From the NCBI GenBank assembly GCA_032718475.1, contig JAUCBJ010008862.1, positions 1 to 64,000 on the forward strand: DNA of 64,000 nucleotides, written 5' to 3'. Below the pieces are notes generated by a model. That model searched no databases. It was not told the origin of the DNA and saw only the letters and a list, made by a program, of their open reading frames with translations. The position numbers and the translations under genes were made by a program. Positions 20,001 through 27,849 of the stretch are shown here, piece after piece (positions within the stretch are counted from its first letter, which is position 1; each line of letters begins with the position of its first letter). This DNA comes from Nemertoderma westbladi (taxonomy: Eukaryota > Xenacoelomorpha > Nemertodermatida > Nemertodermatidae).

Positions 20001-22357
20001 CTTTCCTTATAGTTTCGGGACTTCTGACGTCTCATGTCTTCCTCTTCATCGCTTGATTCGGTGTCAGTCCTTAGCGCTCGTGTTGGTTTGCGCGCCGAGG
20101 CCCTGACCCAAGCATCCTGAATAAATCTTTCTGCCGAATTTTCGAAATTGGGATTATGGATATTCGGGACAGGCGTCCTTACCTGAGGTCTATGTGGTAT
20201 AGTCTCCTCCGATATGCGTACTCGTTGACTAGGCTGGACTTTATCTAACTCAGGCCTGCTGGGATTAGAATTACTTCTTACCTGGGCTGCTTCCTTTAAC
20301 CGTAGGTTGCTAAGCATGTCCGTTATAGGTTGGATGTGCGGCGATATAGCTTGCGCTAAACTAGCACTTAACTCATCCCTCGTAATAAATTCCTGGCTAG
20401 GGTTCTGTTGTATAGTCGGCTCTATCTGAGTAATCCGCTGTCTCTCATATGATCCCTCTTCCGGTTTAACCCGGAAGTTCTCCGTCGAACTGGGTCGGCG
20501 CTCCGTCCGCGTATTCCAAACCCGCGGGTTCGGTTCGCCAAATACTCGGCCCGTCGGAGTTTCTTCTCTAAATTCTCCGTTCGCTCGTTCGGTATACAGT
20601 GGTGCAGTGTTCCGATGACGTGGATTCTGCGCGATGGGTGAAGCACTAATACCAACTGGCGTGCGATATGTAGAGAATGGTTTAGCGATCCGTGTACTCG
20701 TAATAGCTGGACCGGGTATAGGAATTCTGGTCGTCGTCGACTCGCGTATGGTCGGAGTTCTCGCTTCCTGTTCGGCCTTCTGCAGTGCGAACAGTTCTCG
20801 CAACTCTGTCCCTACACTCGCCCCACATTCTTCGATCATTCGCATCCCCTTCTCGGCGATTTCATTCGCCTTCCTAGTCCGTTCTTCGCTCTCTAAACTT
20901 AATCTCGCACTTTCCAACTGCGCCAGTTTACGTTCTTCTTCTTCCCTCGCTCGTCTCGCTGCGCCCTCTTCTTCTACACGCGCCTTCTCTTCATACAACG
21001 CCCGTCGCTCCCTCTCGCGCTCAAGTTCGCGCTCCTTGCGCTCGCGTTCGAGTTGGAGTTCGTATTCCTTTTGTTCGCGTTCCTTCTGTTCGCGTTCGAG
21101 CTGGAGTTCGCGTTCCTTCTGTTCGCGTTCGAGCTGGAGTTCGCGTTCCTTGCGTTCGCGTTCGAGCTGGAGTTCGCGTTCCTTCTGTTCGCGTTCCGCT
21201 TGCTCGCGCTTACCTTTCTCTTCCAACTCTCGCAACTTTGCATCTAACTTACGTGTTCGCTCCCGTTCCCGCTCGGCTTCCTTCCGTGCTTCCGATGCAC
21301 GCAAAACTTCCGCCTGCTGTTCGTCTAGTCGGCGTCTTCTCTCCTCTGCCGAGTTGTGAGAAACAAGGGATCTAGCACATATTACCTTACCTCGCGCGTG
21401 ACTAACCTGGGAATCGCCGCTGTCTCTAGATGCATCGTCGGGTGGAGTCAACGTCCTCTGTTGGATGTTCTCCGTCGTCGGTAGCACCTGACCTGGTACC
21501 ACCACTCCATTCTGCATCAGCCAGCTAGTAACTTCCCTTTGATACCTGCGCTCCTCCTTGTCTTGGATCTCTTCTCGCTCCACTAACTCTCTCAACTCTG
21601 CGTCACTCACTTGAGTCGCCTGCGCCTGTGATGTCCACAGCAGCCAGTTCTCCGTCCTAACTCGTCGGAATCGCTCCGATAACTCGCGGTGCTCTAACAA
21701 GGCTGCTAAAACCCTGTCGTAAATCCTCGTCGCTACGTCGCTCGACTGAGACTCTACTGCCTTCTTTGCTAGGACTGCAAGCTCCTCCGTCTGCTTGAAT
21801 AACGCTGAGTTATATCCTCTTCTAATCTCTACTAACTCTACCCTCCCGATGTTCGCTGAGTCAGCTAACATCTTCCTTACCTTGTCCGCCGTCCGGGTTA
21901 TATGTCCGGCATGCGCGCGAAGTTTCTTCTTTATCACGATGTCAAACTCTCTATCACTTACCTGACTTACACTCGGTGGACTTGAAGGGTTATTTCGGGA
22001 ACTACGGGTACTCCTTACAGCCGTCGGGACCACGGCACTTACCATACCCACAGGTCTGGAAACCGGGCTCCGGGCTCTCGCTTCTGCTACACTACCCTCC
22101 CTATCACTCACCTCTGTCCGGGCTGCTGTACAGTCCTTCCTTACAGTAGCGGTAGGGGATCCTAATACTATTACCTGAGGCTGCTGTTCTTCCTCACTGG
22201 TCACTGTCTCGTCCTCCTGTTCACTTACGTCAGCGTCACTCGCTGCGTCGTCATAGTCGGCATTGTCGTCAACAGTAATATTGACGCTATCGTCAGTCGG
22301 CGGTCCGGCCGCCGTCTCATAGCTGTCCTCTAGTGCCTCCTTGTCTGAGACACTCAT
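14015..22357 (-). CDS. gag-pol: BEL/Pao Gag-protease-RT-RNaseH-integrase polyprotein
   Basis: 2,780 codons without a stop. The ATG at 22355-22357 is the first after an in-frame TAG two codons upstream. Order: acidic N terminus; coiled coil of ERELQLEREQKE repeats (~373-458); DUF1759-like Gag (~845-960); Cys/His knuckles (~1080-1150: CQYC, CWACLAPGHVRRQC, CMECGRLHHKLLH); aspartic protease with VMLDTAST (Asp1253, DTA not DTG); RT with CDIEAMFHQV (Asp1711) and YMDD (1790-1793); RNase H with SDASD (Asp1974); integrase with an HHCC finger (Cys2429, Cys2432) and DDE Asp2465, Asp2527, Glu2577; DUF5641-like end. All key catalytic residues are present, so it looks functional. The long Gag (~1,200 residues before the protease) exceeds the family norm. 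It would assemble particles, copy the RNA and insert the cDNA. Confidence 0.95.
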   Translation of the reverse strand: MSVSDKEALEDSYETAAGPPTDDSVNITVDDNADYDDAASDADVSEQEDETVTSEEEQQPQVIVLGSPTATVRKDCTAARTEVSDREGSVAEARARSPVSRPVGMVSAVVPTAVRSTRSSRNNPSSPPSVSQVSDREFDIVIKKKLRAHAGHITRTADKVRKMLADSANIGRVELVEIRRGYNSALFKQTEELAVLAKKAVESQSSDVATRIYDRVLAALLEHRELSERFRRVRTENWLLWTSQAQATQVSDAELRELVEREEIQDKEERRYQREVTSWLMQNGVVVPGQVLPTTENIQQRTLTPPDDASRDSGDSQVSHARGKVICARSLVSHNSAEERRRRLDEQQAEVLRASEARKEAERERERTRKLDAKLRELEEKGKREQAEREQKERELQLERERKERELQLEREQKERELQLEREQKEREQKEYELQLERERKERELERERERRALYEEKARVEEEGAARRAREEEERKLAQLESARLSLESEERTRKANEIAEKGMRMIEECGASVGTELRELFALQKAEQEARTPTIRESTTTRIPIPGPAITSTRIAKPFSTYRTPVGISASPIAQNPRHRNTAPLYTERANGEFREETPTGRVFGEPNPRVWNTRTERRPSSTENFRVKPEEGSYERQRITQIEPTIQQNPSQEFITRDELSASLAQAISPHIQPITDMLSNLRLKEAAQVRSNSNPSRPELDKVQPSQRVRISEETIPHRPQVRTPVPNIHNPNFENSAERFIQDAWVRASARKPTRALRTDTESSDEEEDMRRQKSRNYKERRTDAEQVSWNHRERTRLNNPAELNHLLTRNDATLRDIGKFAARQGLPTQQPQKFMGNHKHWRTFKTYVDEQLTNSTFTPNEKFNYLLQMLHREPRAIADNFVGNERAFELAMKTLSDIYGNKTKMAQSIVEDLGKGGRITTPLELLNLANAISNALDILKTVNLPHHGDHAEVLKSVIRRLNMRYRQKWHKLENKLESQGKVLTLQHIHDMIATDAVAEMKSNFSEENMRESKPVTGKSMVSFDDDRTTVTFNSVDRYNSSTPAFRSDSRVWSGERLDRPRLKQQELPDGFVGCQYCLLKEVRSDDHKLDSCRRFKELNSEQRRVQVRTLDTCWACLAPGHVRRQCPNSKDGCMECGRLHHKLLHADFHTPTDRYLQRNPQRKGSKEPISIRRNTYTGIQDDGYQPGSSDEDGESSAREVTCQGFTAERSSTSARTYLSSATSEIFSVIPVKLTGDKGSKRIYVMLDTASTLSYIDEEVARAVSSFQDAEEIQIELKSMHGVGDLKGHRISVELDSLLPRDQHTRQERKALPLDGFKCLAMKGFGRQLGKVPPMSPIAQEYFDKLRIPRHQVGYRNVSMLIGAEQLIAHQIWETRPAEPHVNGPHAHRTILGWYTRVPMSYEFTGGDKPINRYDELQPITQPPLVEPPDIDEFRRTCIDHYSDFSESDEELIPDNVRLSEPLHNDRTDSEPEDCYQTRGSGSAAHATYLTNVLTYTDIVEGQVAKYRDLDIFQYSEEELQKELISQDLETGARTVEWLDRDAMEPGGYDLAMSTDEKRSLEMMEDTIRLLPTGHFEVGMLWRRQPPKLENNYNLALKRLNGVRARLLRNPDIREKYCAQINNYFAKGFAGKVEDPDLVTDQTYYLPHHYVTHPDKPDKVRVVNDCAAVYRGMSLNSELMDGPNLNNYLIGILLRFRQRRFAFTCDIEAMFHQVRACKADQDSLRFLWYENEDLSGPVVTYQMYVRIFGARDSPNGTLFVLKKTATAQIGKYPVEVIESILRNFYMDDGLVSKDTAEQAIEVAHGLQECLATGGFPLTKFTTNSEALLESFPVKDRGSGDIELGVEPIPMARVLGLAWNPNSDKFQVRVRFEPSSPDKVLTKRICLSTLSRLFDPMNFISPVILQARACMRKIWLSDLEWDEPISPIHAKQWREWEAELHLLKNIDVPRSYFPNQLVFPADLELHLFSDASDTGFGMVAYLRREVSQDKFETAFVTSRSKTMPVKYMTVPRAELQAAVVSVEVSKQITEELDTTLTLFYWTDASLVLVYIAADNIALKTFVANRRAQIVDFSTKEQWRHCPGVLNPADITSRGAMPAEFCQEESQEFWLYGPDFLTRTQEHWPERLKIVTNPMPEDAEVKVEKVSKSKSKAKLKSLERPEESLERLEELLERPGDLSDQQTYVTTRSGRVSYDIKPPLQTKPESQLVSDGQKMTDTMEPLVSKPAGLDSKLPLVSGQPSLALESCSVYDKLLNSSASWLTICKRTAWLSRYVLYLCLKHSKHLREPLSTNSERIRKLKQPLTEDEIDQAELKHLKHYQMCAFPKEFHLLSAQRPVLYKPLRKWSPLIHKGLICHRLRIQTVDINSQFRFPVIIPSHPIELQRAILWDIHKRLHHAGKLHCLSTARQRFILLQPSRAVGTMYDACLVCKRVNARVLEQEMAELPEARVQAYDPPFTNTGVDCFGPIEAKSGRLTHKRWGLLLTCMASRAIHIERVADMSTKSLLLALKRFMARRGLVKAFYSDKGTNFVGGNSELNAAHKAAQNKEISAALLPQRVEWRFNTPESPWRGGSWERLVRSVKQAIAKTLPVNKQLTDDELVTAFIEIEHTLNSRPIAMLPDGVALTPNHLLMQSPAFLVPASEPVSADLYSRKSWKVTQFVAYTFWEYWREYYLPTISTRTKWYKTVRSLQRGDYVLITEPIVKRKYWETGVILHTHPDVQNIVRTVTVKIRCKCPHPKKCKTNGLHTLDRPVQDIVLLEETRIETGDYNLSPASKQN
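14089..14108. repeat. Perfect 20-bp palindrome near the end of pol
   Basis: CTTGGACCGGCCGGTCCAAG reads the same on both strands. Unrelated in sequence to the dispersed palindrome; it codes for part of the DUF5641-like tail. Confidence 0.8.
15661..15678. repeat. Dispersed palindrome, copy 5 (CCAAACCCGCAGGTTTGG)
   Basis: Inside pol, between RNase H and integrase, read as SKPAGLDS. Confidence 0.85.
17899..17914. repeat. Dispersed palindrome, copy 6 (CAGACCCACGGGTCTG)
   Basis: Inside pol, before the RT, read as YQTRGSGS. The outer A/T pair has changed on both sides (AAA/TTT to AGA/TCT), which keeps the palindrome. Confidence 0.8.
20517..20532. repeat. Dispersed palindrome, copy 7 (CAAACCCGCGGGTTCG)
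   Basis: Inside gag, read as PNPRVWN, the third reading frame. Confidence 0.8.
20985..21241 (-). repeat. Internal coiled-coil repeat in Gag
   Basis: The DNA repeats a 24-36 bp unit (GCGTTCGAGCTGGAGTTCGC-like on the + strand) giving tandem ERELQLEREQKE heptad-like segments. It produces long open shadow frames on the + strand, which are not genes. Confidence 0.85.
22043..22058. repeat. Dispersed palindrome, copy 8 (CATACCCACAGGTCTG)
   Basis: Near the Gag N terminus, read as SRPVGMVS. The most diverged copy. Confidence 0.65.
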
Positions 22358-23678
22358 AGTCTAAATTAATGTTTTGCCTTCCGGCAAAAATATCTCGCAA
22401 AGTTCGAGATATAATTATAATTTAACCGAAACATGGTCAAATTATTTGTCTAATAATCAGTTGGTCCAAATGTCAAAAATAAATTCGCAATGCAATATTG
22501 TGAATTTAATGGGGTATAGTTATAGCAAATACTAGCACAATATTTAAACAAAAATATTATTATATAGCTACTATATAGCATTAAATACCGGTATAGCACA
22601 AATAACTCTGAATCTAATACAAAATATTCAAAATATACTTGCCGCCCGAATATTTCTAATTTTATATATATATAGCTCTAATCAACGTAATTTTAATTTC
22701 AAATATTATATGTATCCACTAGCGCGTGGCTACATCTTCGGGTTGCGACTCTCTCTAACTCTCTCTCTAACTTGAGCGATTCAAAACCATGGCCGGCTAA
22801 ACCTAAATATCCTAACTAATAAATTGAGTTCAGCTTCGCAGTTAAACAACCGATAATTTTTTACTGCTTCCACAAACACACTGGTGCCAACAGAACAACT
22901 AACCTTGTTTGCTGTGAGATTCCACGTCCGCGTCCAAAGATTCAGGCCCTTCGCTGATTGCAAACCGAACCCGCAGACCCACACGAACCCCAAACTCAGA
23001 AGTTCCGTCTTGCCATGTATCTCCAGATGGTATAAAATAACTAAGCGGTTACCTAACATACCGGTACAAAACTCTAGAATTTTACAAAATAATTTTGACC
23101 GAAAACTGAATTCTCGCAAACCTAGCTAAAATTTTCAAAAAACTTACTAATTACTGTTTGCCCTAAGGCCTAAGGAACTGCTGTATTCGCAATTAGCAAA
23201 ACGCACTACCGTACATCCACTGTATGCAGTACAGTAAGTAAAACAGTACACCAACCTAACAGCCTAATGATACTGTATGTGGTACGGCAAACAAATGTCC
23301 TTCTACCGTACGTAGTAACAGCAATCAGCCTAATGTACTACTGTACTATCGTACGCAGCCAGTGAATACAGTAATCTAAACTAACAGCCTAAGAAATATA
23401 CTTAATGTTCTACCGTACGCTAGCCTATAGCCTACAGCAGACGATCACGTGCTCTAACTTATTACTTAATACTGTGATACTACCAATCAGCCTAAGAATA
23501 CACTATTGACTGCTGCAAGCAACAGCCAATAATGCGCGTATTACTGATACGAAGTATCAGTAATCTAAACTAACAGCCTAAGAATACTCTATGTCTCACC
23601 GTACGCAGTACAGTACCTAATACAGTAATCTAATTCGTATTTACTGTACGCAGTACAGCAAAACAAATCGCGTATTAC
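22358..23678 (-). other. Leader region of the BEL/Pao element (5' LTR to Gag start)
   Basis: 1.3 kb with no ORF of note. The half next to the LTR (~23160-23660) is built of degenerate repeats of CAGCCTAAGAATAC-like and TACCGTACGCAGTACAGTA-like phrases. A tRNA primer-binding site starting TGG is expected just inside the LTR, but the sense strand there reads GTAATACGCGATTTG, so I cannot assign one. GCGTATTACTGATA, the LTR junction phrase, recurs at ~23536-23549. Confidence 0.6.
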
Positions 23679-25892
23679 TGATAAACAACCGCGACCTCTA
23701 TACTAACAGCAGAACTGTTGAACAGACCAATACCCGTTAATATCCTTCTGCCAACCTAATAAGCTCTCGCCTATCCAATAAGACACAAAGACTGCTCTAC
23801 TGTTAAGTAAAGGGGATCAGGAGCGTGCTATTACTAAATTGTAAGGGTTGCTAAATACAAAACCGCTACTTACCGTTGGATGGCGCTAATCTGCCGTCCG
23901 CTAATATATTTTACTAATTTTACACAACTCCTGCAAAATCGCTTGTTCCTTTCTCTACCGATCGCTCGATAGAGAGCTAACTGTTCGAATCTATGAGCCA
24001 CGCGGGAATAACCAAAACAATAAACCCGAGTCGGCTCCCTAAGCTTACTTAAGACGAGTGCGAGAGGCCTTGCACTCAGAGTATTCTTACGCCTAATTCT
24101 ATCACTTATTAAAGCACGCTATTACCTACGTCTTTCTAATCGCGAATACTGGAGGTTCCCTAACGTAATGTGTGAATGCGAGAATATTTAAAATATCAAA
24201 AATGGTACAGTAATCGTTTCTACGTGGATAGTACCACTCTGGGTCTAAAACTGCCCGCGGCTGGCTTTAGGCCAGCAAAACTACTAGCGTATCGTGCGTA
24301 CCGAATAGTGCGTTCTAGCTGATTGCCCGCTAATGCAAATAACCGCTCAGCGTGAATAGTTTACAGTACACTAATTATTACCTTAGCTACTCTCCGCTAT
24401 GCTGCGTACTAATTCTTAATTTTTACTAATTAATTACAGTCACAAATATTTAACAGCGTACTAATTACTAAGAGTTCCAGAATACGTAATTCTAATTTAT
24501 CACGCAACAGGTTTCGCTAGTAATAGCCTAAATTGCCGTATTACTTTGACCTAATCAATAACTAATTATTGTAACTAAGAAATAGAAATCAATCAAAGGG
24601 AAAAGAGCGCCTATCTAAGCATTCGTAATCTTAGGTACACTTCAATAACACACCAATCAGCGTTAGAAATCACAGTTTACAATTGTGCAATTCACTACTC
24701 GTACTCCACACTCAACGTTGTAATACGCGCAGGCCTCTCCCGGGTACATCTAGGATTCCTAACTAACCCAATTCCTGCCCCCCTAATACTAAATAGAGAC
24801 AAAACCTGGATCATCAGCCCCCTAGATACTGTACCAGCGATTGGTCTGCGTGCCGCAGTGCAAGATACCCGCCCGCAACGGTGACCCTGGCCAGCGTTGC
24901 CCGCTTTGAATCCTCCGCTCTCTCCTAGTCGCTCAACCCCCCGATGCGCCCACCGCCCACTGGCACCTTAGCCCTCCATGATGCTAATAGCTACCGTAGC
25001 GGCGCATGCAAATCACAAAGTCTGACAGTCTCAGAAATCCCTTAGGATTATTGCGCAGAAAGGAATCACATAGAACCATTAATCAAAGGGTAGAAATCAT
25101 AGTTCAATTGTAATTAGCAGCAATCGAAGGAATTATTGAGAAACACAAGCAAAGTAATCGCACTAGCAAATCATTCCAAGAAATTAATCAAAATTAGCAA
25201 ATTGCAGAAAATACGATATCCTAATACAAAATTAGAGACAGCTCAGCAAGTAAATTGTAACAGGGGTGTGTCATGTGATAAGTAAGGGTATACAGTATTA
25301 ACAGCATGAACATATAACAACAACATAGGTTCTACCGGCACACCGCCAATTTATAGGTGATCCGGATGGGGTGATGCAATAAGGTGACTCAATCGCTCTC
25401 CCATTGGCTCTCCAGTCCGTGCTAGCATTAAACCAACCTGGAAGCAGTTAATCCAATAAGGAGGCCGGATTGTAGTCCTATTGCCTGCCCAAACCTCGAA
25501 TTATTACCTTATATGGTAATGGTTCACGTCCCTGGCCGCTGAATGGCCAGGACAGCGTCCCTATATGATAGCCCTACTGATGCTAATATCAGCAAGCACA
25601 AAATCCAGGGTCCGAATAAACTTGCTACCCTGGGACTATCTACATATATCCTAATACAAAATTACGTAGGTAGGGCTACATACTATACAAAATGGATGGA
25701 TGCAAAATATATGGGCGTTTTAACTTCCTTACCTAAATGTCACCGCACTGTGCCTTATCTAAATAATTATACTGCACAACGGACTAATATTACATACAGT
25801 ATAACGGACTAATATTGCATACTGCATAACGGACTAATACTGCATACAGTATAACGACTAATAATGTGGATACAGCGCCATATACCGTAACA
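23679..25892 (-). repeat. LTR of the BEL/Pao element (5' LTR in sense direction)
   Basis: 2,214 bp, same length as the left LTR and nearly identical. It is followed by the second CCATC target duplication at 25893-25897. The element promoter should lie in this copy. Confidence 0.95.
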
Positions 25893-26940
25893 CCATCCAT
25901 AGAGGTAAAATGCTTGAAATCCTAAGAGCTTATGGAATACCAGAAGTAATTGTTGCTGGCATTGGATTGCTATATTGTGACACAGAAGCGCAGGTACTCT
26001 CACCAGATGGTGAAACTGAGTTTTTCTCAATCCTGGCTGGCGTACTGCAAGGTGACACATTAGCACCATTACTACAGTATTTGTAATTGTTCTGGATTAC
26101 GCAATGAGGACGGCCACAAAGGGTGAAGATCTGGGATTCACACTTCAAGAACGCAGAAGTAGTAGATATCCGGCAACTACAGTCACAGACACTGACTTTG
26201 CGGATGACATCGCCCTGCTCTCTAATACGCTAGCAGATGCACAGCTTCTACTAAATAAAGTGGAGAGGGCTGCTAAGGAGGTTGGATTGCATATAAATGC
26301 TACCAAGACCGAATTCATGACCTTTAATGTTGATGGAAACTTGACAACCATTGATAATAATCAACTAAGGAAGGTCGATGACTTCCAGTACCTTGGATCA
26401 TGGATAGAGAGTAGCAAAAAGGACATAGAAGTTAGGAAAGCAAAGGTTTGGGTAGCTCTATCAAAAATGGATACCATCTGGAAATCAGATCTCTCCAGGC
26501 ACCTGAAGACCAAGTTCTTTCGAGCCACAGTGGAAAGTGTATTTTTATACGGGGGTGAGACCTGGACACTGACTAAATCACTTGAACAACGAATTGATGG
26601 TTGCTACACAAGACTACTAAGGGCAGCCCTAAACATCAGCTGGAGACAACACATGACAAACGCCGAGCTTTATGGTACAATACCACCTGTATCAACCACC
26701 CTCCGCGAACGCAGATTAAGATTCAGTGGGCACTGCTGGCGAAGTAAAGACGAGGTCATACCAGATCTACTTCTCTGGCAACCAACTCATGGAAAGCGTA
26801 GTCGTGGACGACCTGCCATAACATATATAGATCAACTTGAAAGGGATACTGAACTTGGGAGAAACGAAATTGCGACAACTATGGAGAATCGGGAAGCCTG
26901 GAAGGATCTCATTTCCACTGTCCGAGTTCGCTCGACCTAG
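25893..26940 (+). pseudogene. RTE-B ORF, second part: RT palm and C terminus
   Basis: Continues the RT after the BEL insertion: AYGIPEVIVAGI, the GVLQGDTLAP box (near 26041-26067), then a one-base-type frameshift around 26070-26085. The frame reopens with FVIVLDYAMR and the catalytic FADD box near 26198-26210. The rest is the RTE C-terminal domain (FLYGGETW, GHCWRSKDE, LLWQPTHGKRSRGRP). The stop codon TAG at 26938-26940 is the first unit of the (TAG)n tail, so there is essentially no 3' UTR. Both the LTR insertion and the frameshift make it non-functional. Confidence 0.88.
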
Positions 26941-26949
26941 TAGTAGTAG

Positions 26950-27224
26950 TATAACTAAAATTAGCCTACATCAAACAATAGTAAACTGTATGCTGTTAGC
27001 TAGTGAATGTTGTTAGCGTTGCCAAGCGACAAAGTGGAACAGAAAGTGTAACAGTAAATCAGAGCGTTTAAACTAAGATTTTCCCGCGCTGGTGTATAAA
27101 CCCCTGAATCTCAGCCGGAACTCGATGAAATTAAAAGCGGTTTTCAGATTCGTGATCAGCACATATTTTTACATTTTATGAACGTGTTTATAGAAAATTA
27201 TTTTTTTGAGTCACCAACCCTATT
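26950..27224 (-). repeat. Right arm of foldback element, outer part
   Basis: Reverse complement of 2381-2528 plus ~4440-4560. It starts with the second copy of the RTE-B target duplication (26950-26962). Confidence 0.8.
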
Positions 27225-27240
27225 CTATCGATAATATAAT

Positions 27241-27778
27241 AAGCGCAAACTGGAAAAAAGCCATATAGTTATAGTTCGAACGTTTCTCAAAATAATTACG
27301 AACTCCTACTTAAGGAAAGTCTGTACATATCCCGAAAAAAACCCTCCCTGAATGTACAAGGAACTTCATTCCCATTGTACCTATTCTAATACTTTAGGTT
27401 ACACCCCCAACACCCCCCCCCCCCCTTACATAGCCCTTACATATTGTATTCACTTTGTCTCCTGTGTAGGTAGGCCTGTTATTTTACGTTGCACTCCTGT
27501 ATAACGTCACTTCGTTGCACTGTCAATTAATTTTTTAGTTAGGCCCTGATTGTGTAATTACTAAACGTATCACTGTACTTCAATGCCGTACTTACATTTA
27601 AATTTGATTTGATTAATTTTAGTAGTATTATATTTATTTCTTTGCAGTTCATACTATAATTATATTATTCGTGTTTATACTTTCTTGTTCTTACTGCCCT
27701 TATCTCGCTGAAGATGGTTTATTGATTAAATCGAAACGTTCGAACTATAACTATATGGCTTTTTTCCAGTTTGCGCTT
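27241..27778. mobile_element. Inverted-repeat element with perfect 45-bp arms
   Basis: 27241-27285 (AAGCGCAAACTGGAAAAAAG...) is the exact reverse complement of 27734-27778. A CTATCGATAATAT phrase occurs at 27225-27237 and again near 27834-27846, possibly its target duplication or part of a longer repeat. The inside has a C tract at ~27412-27425. The 78-codon frame at 27671-27907 crosses the right arm and shows no known domain, so I do not call it a gene. Confidence 0.6.
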
Positions 27779-27849
27779 ATTATACTATTCCTCATTAGAC
27801 TGAGATACCCCGCTGGGACTTCAACTATTTCTATCGATAATATGATTAA

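Larger units (their letters stand above)
6835..25892 (-). mobile_element. Giant BEL/Pao-like LTR retrotransposon (19,058 bp) with an extra ORF
   Basis: Direct repeats of 2,214 bp (6835-9048 and 23679-25892) begin TG and end CA and flank internal DNA coding on the - strand. The 5-bp target duplication CCATC lies at 6830-6834 and 25893-25897. Order in the sense direction: LTR, 1.3 kb leader, one Gag-Pro-RT-RH-IN ORF, 0.77 kb spacer, a second ORF pair separated by one TAG, 0.5 kb, LTR. The DUF1759-like Gag, RT style, HHCC/DDE integrase and DUF5641-like end place it in BEL/Pao. By eye the LTRs differ at only about four positions (for example 7033 and 8367 against their right-hand equivalents), so the insertion is young. 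At 19 kb it is two to three times the usual BEL/Pao length. Confidence 0.95.
5413..26949 (+). mobile_element. RTE-B non-LTR retrotransposon, 5'-truncated, split by a BEL/Pao element
   Basis: A second RTE-like LINE family, divergent from RTE-A, inserted in the right arm of the foldback element. A perfect 13-bp target duplication TATAACTAAAATT lies at 5400-5412 and 26950-26962. Its 3' end is a (TAG)n tail at 26938-26949. The 5' end has a short duplication of AAATTGGCCCAGAAG (near 5407 and 5451), as if the reverse transcriptase switched template at the end of insertion. The LTR element 6835-25892 plus one TSD copy splits it exactly within the RT box AFDSI. Element DNA without the insert is about 2.5 kb. 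Confidence 0.9.
2381..27224. mobile_element. Foldback (long-TIR) DNA transposon relic with THAP start, split by nested insertions
   Basis: The outer ends read AATAGGGTTGGTGACTC at 2381 and its reverse complement ending at 27224. After removing the nested insertions (A1 at 2529-4439; RTE-B with the BEL element at 5413-26949) it is a ~1.4 kb element: left arm 2381-2528 plus 4440-~4795, central part ~4796-5187, right arm ~5188-5412 plus 26950-27224. The arms are about 500 bp and clearly reverse-complementary, with scattered differences. The centre holds the start of a THAP-domain ORF, which suggests an internally deleted P-like or Kolobok-like transposon. I could not find a convincing target duplication at its ends; the right flank is occupied by another inverted-repeat element. 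Confidence 0.75.

Noticed and set aside
20634-21359. 241-codon + strand frame rich in SRSFCSRSSWS
   Set aside because: Antisense shadow of the Gag coiled-coil repeat on the - strand.
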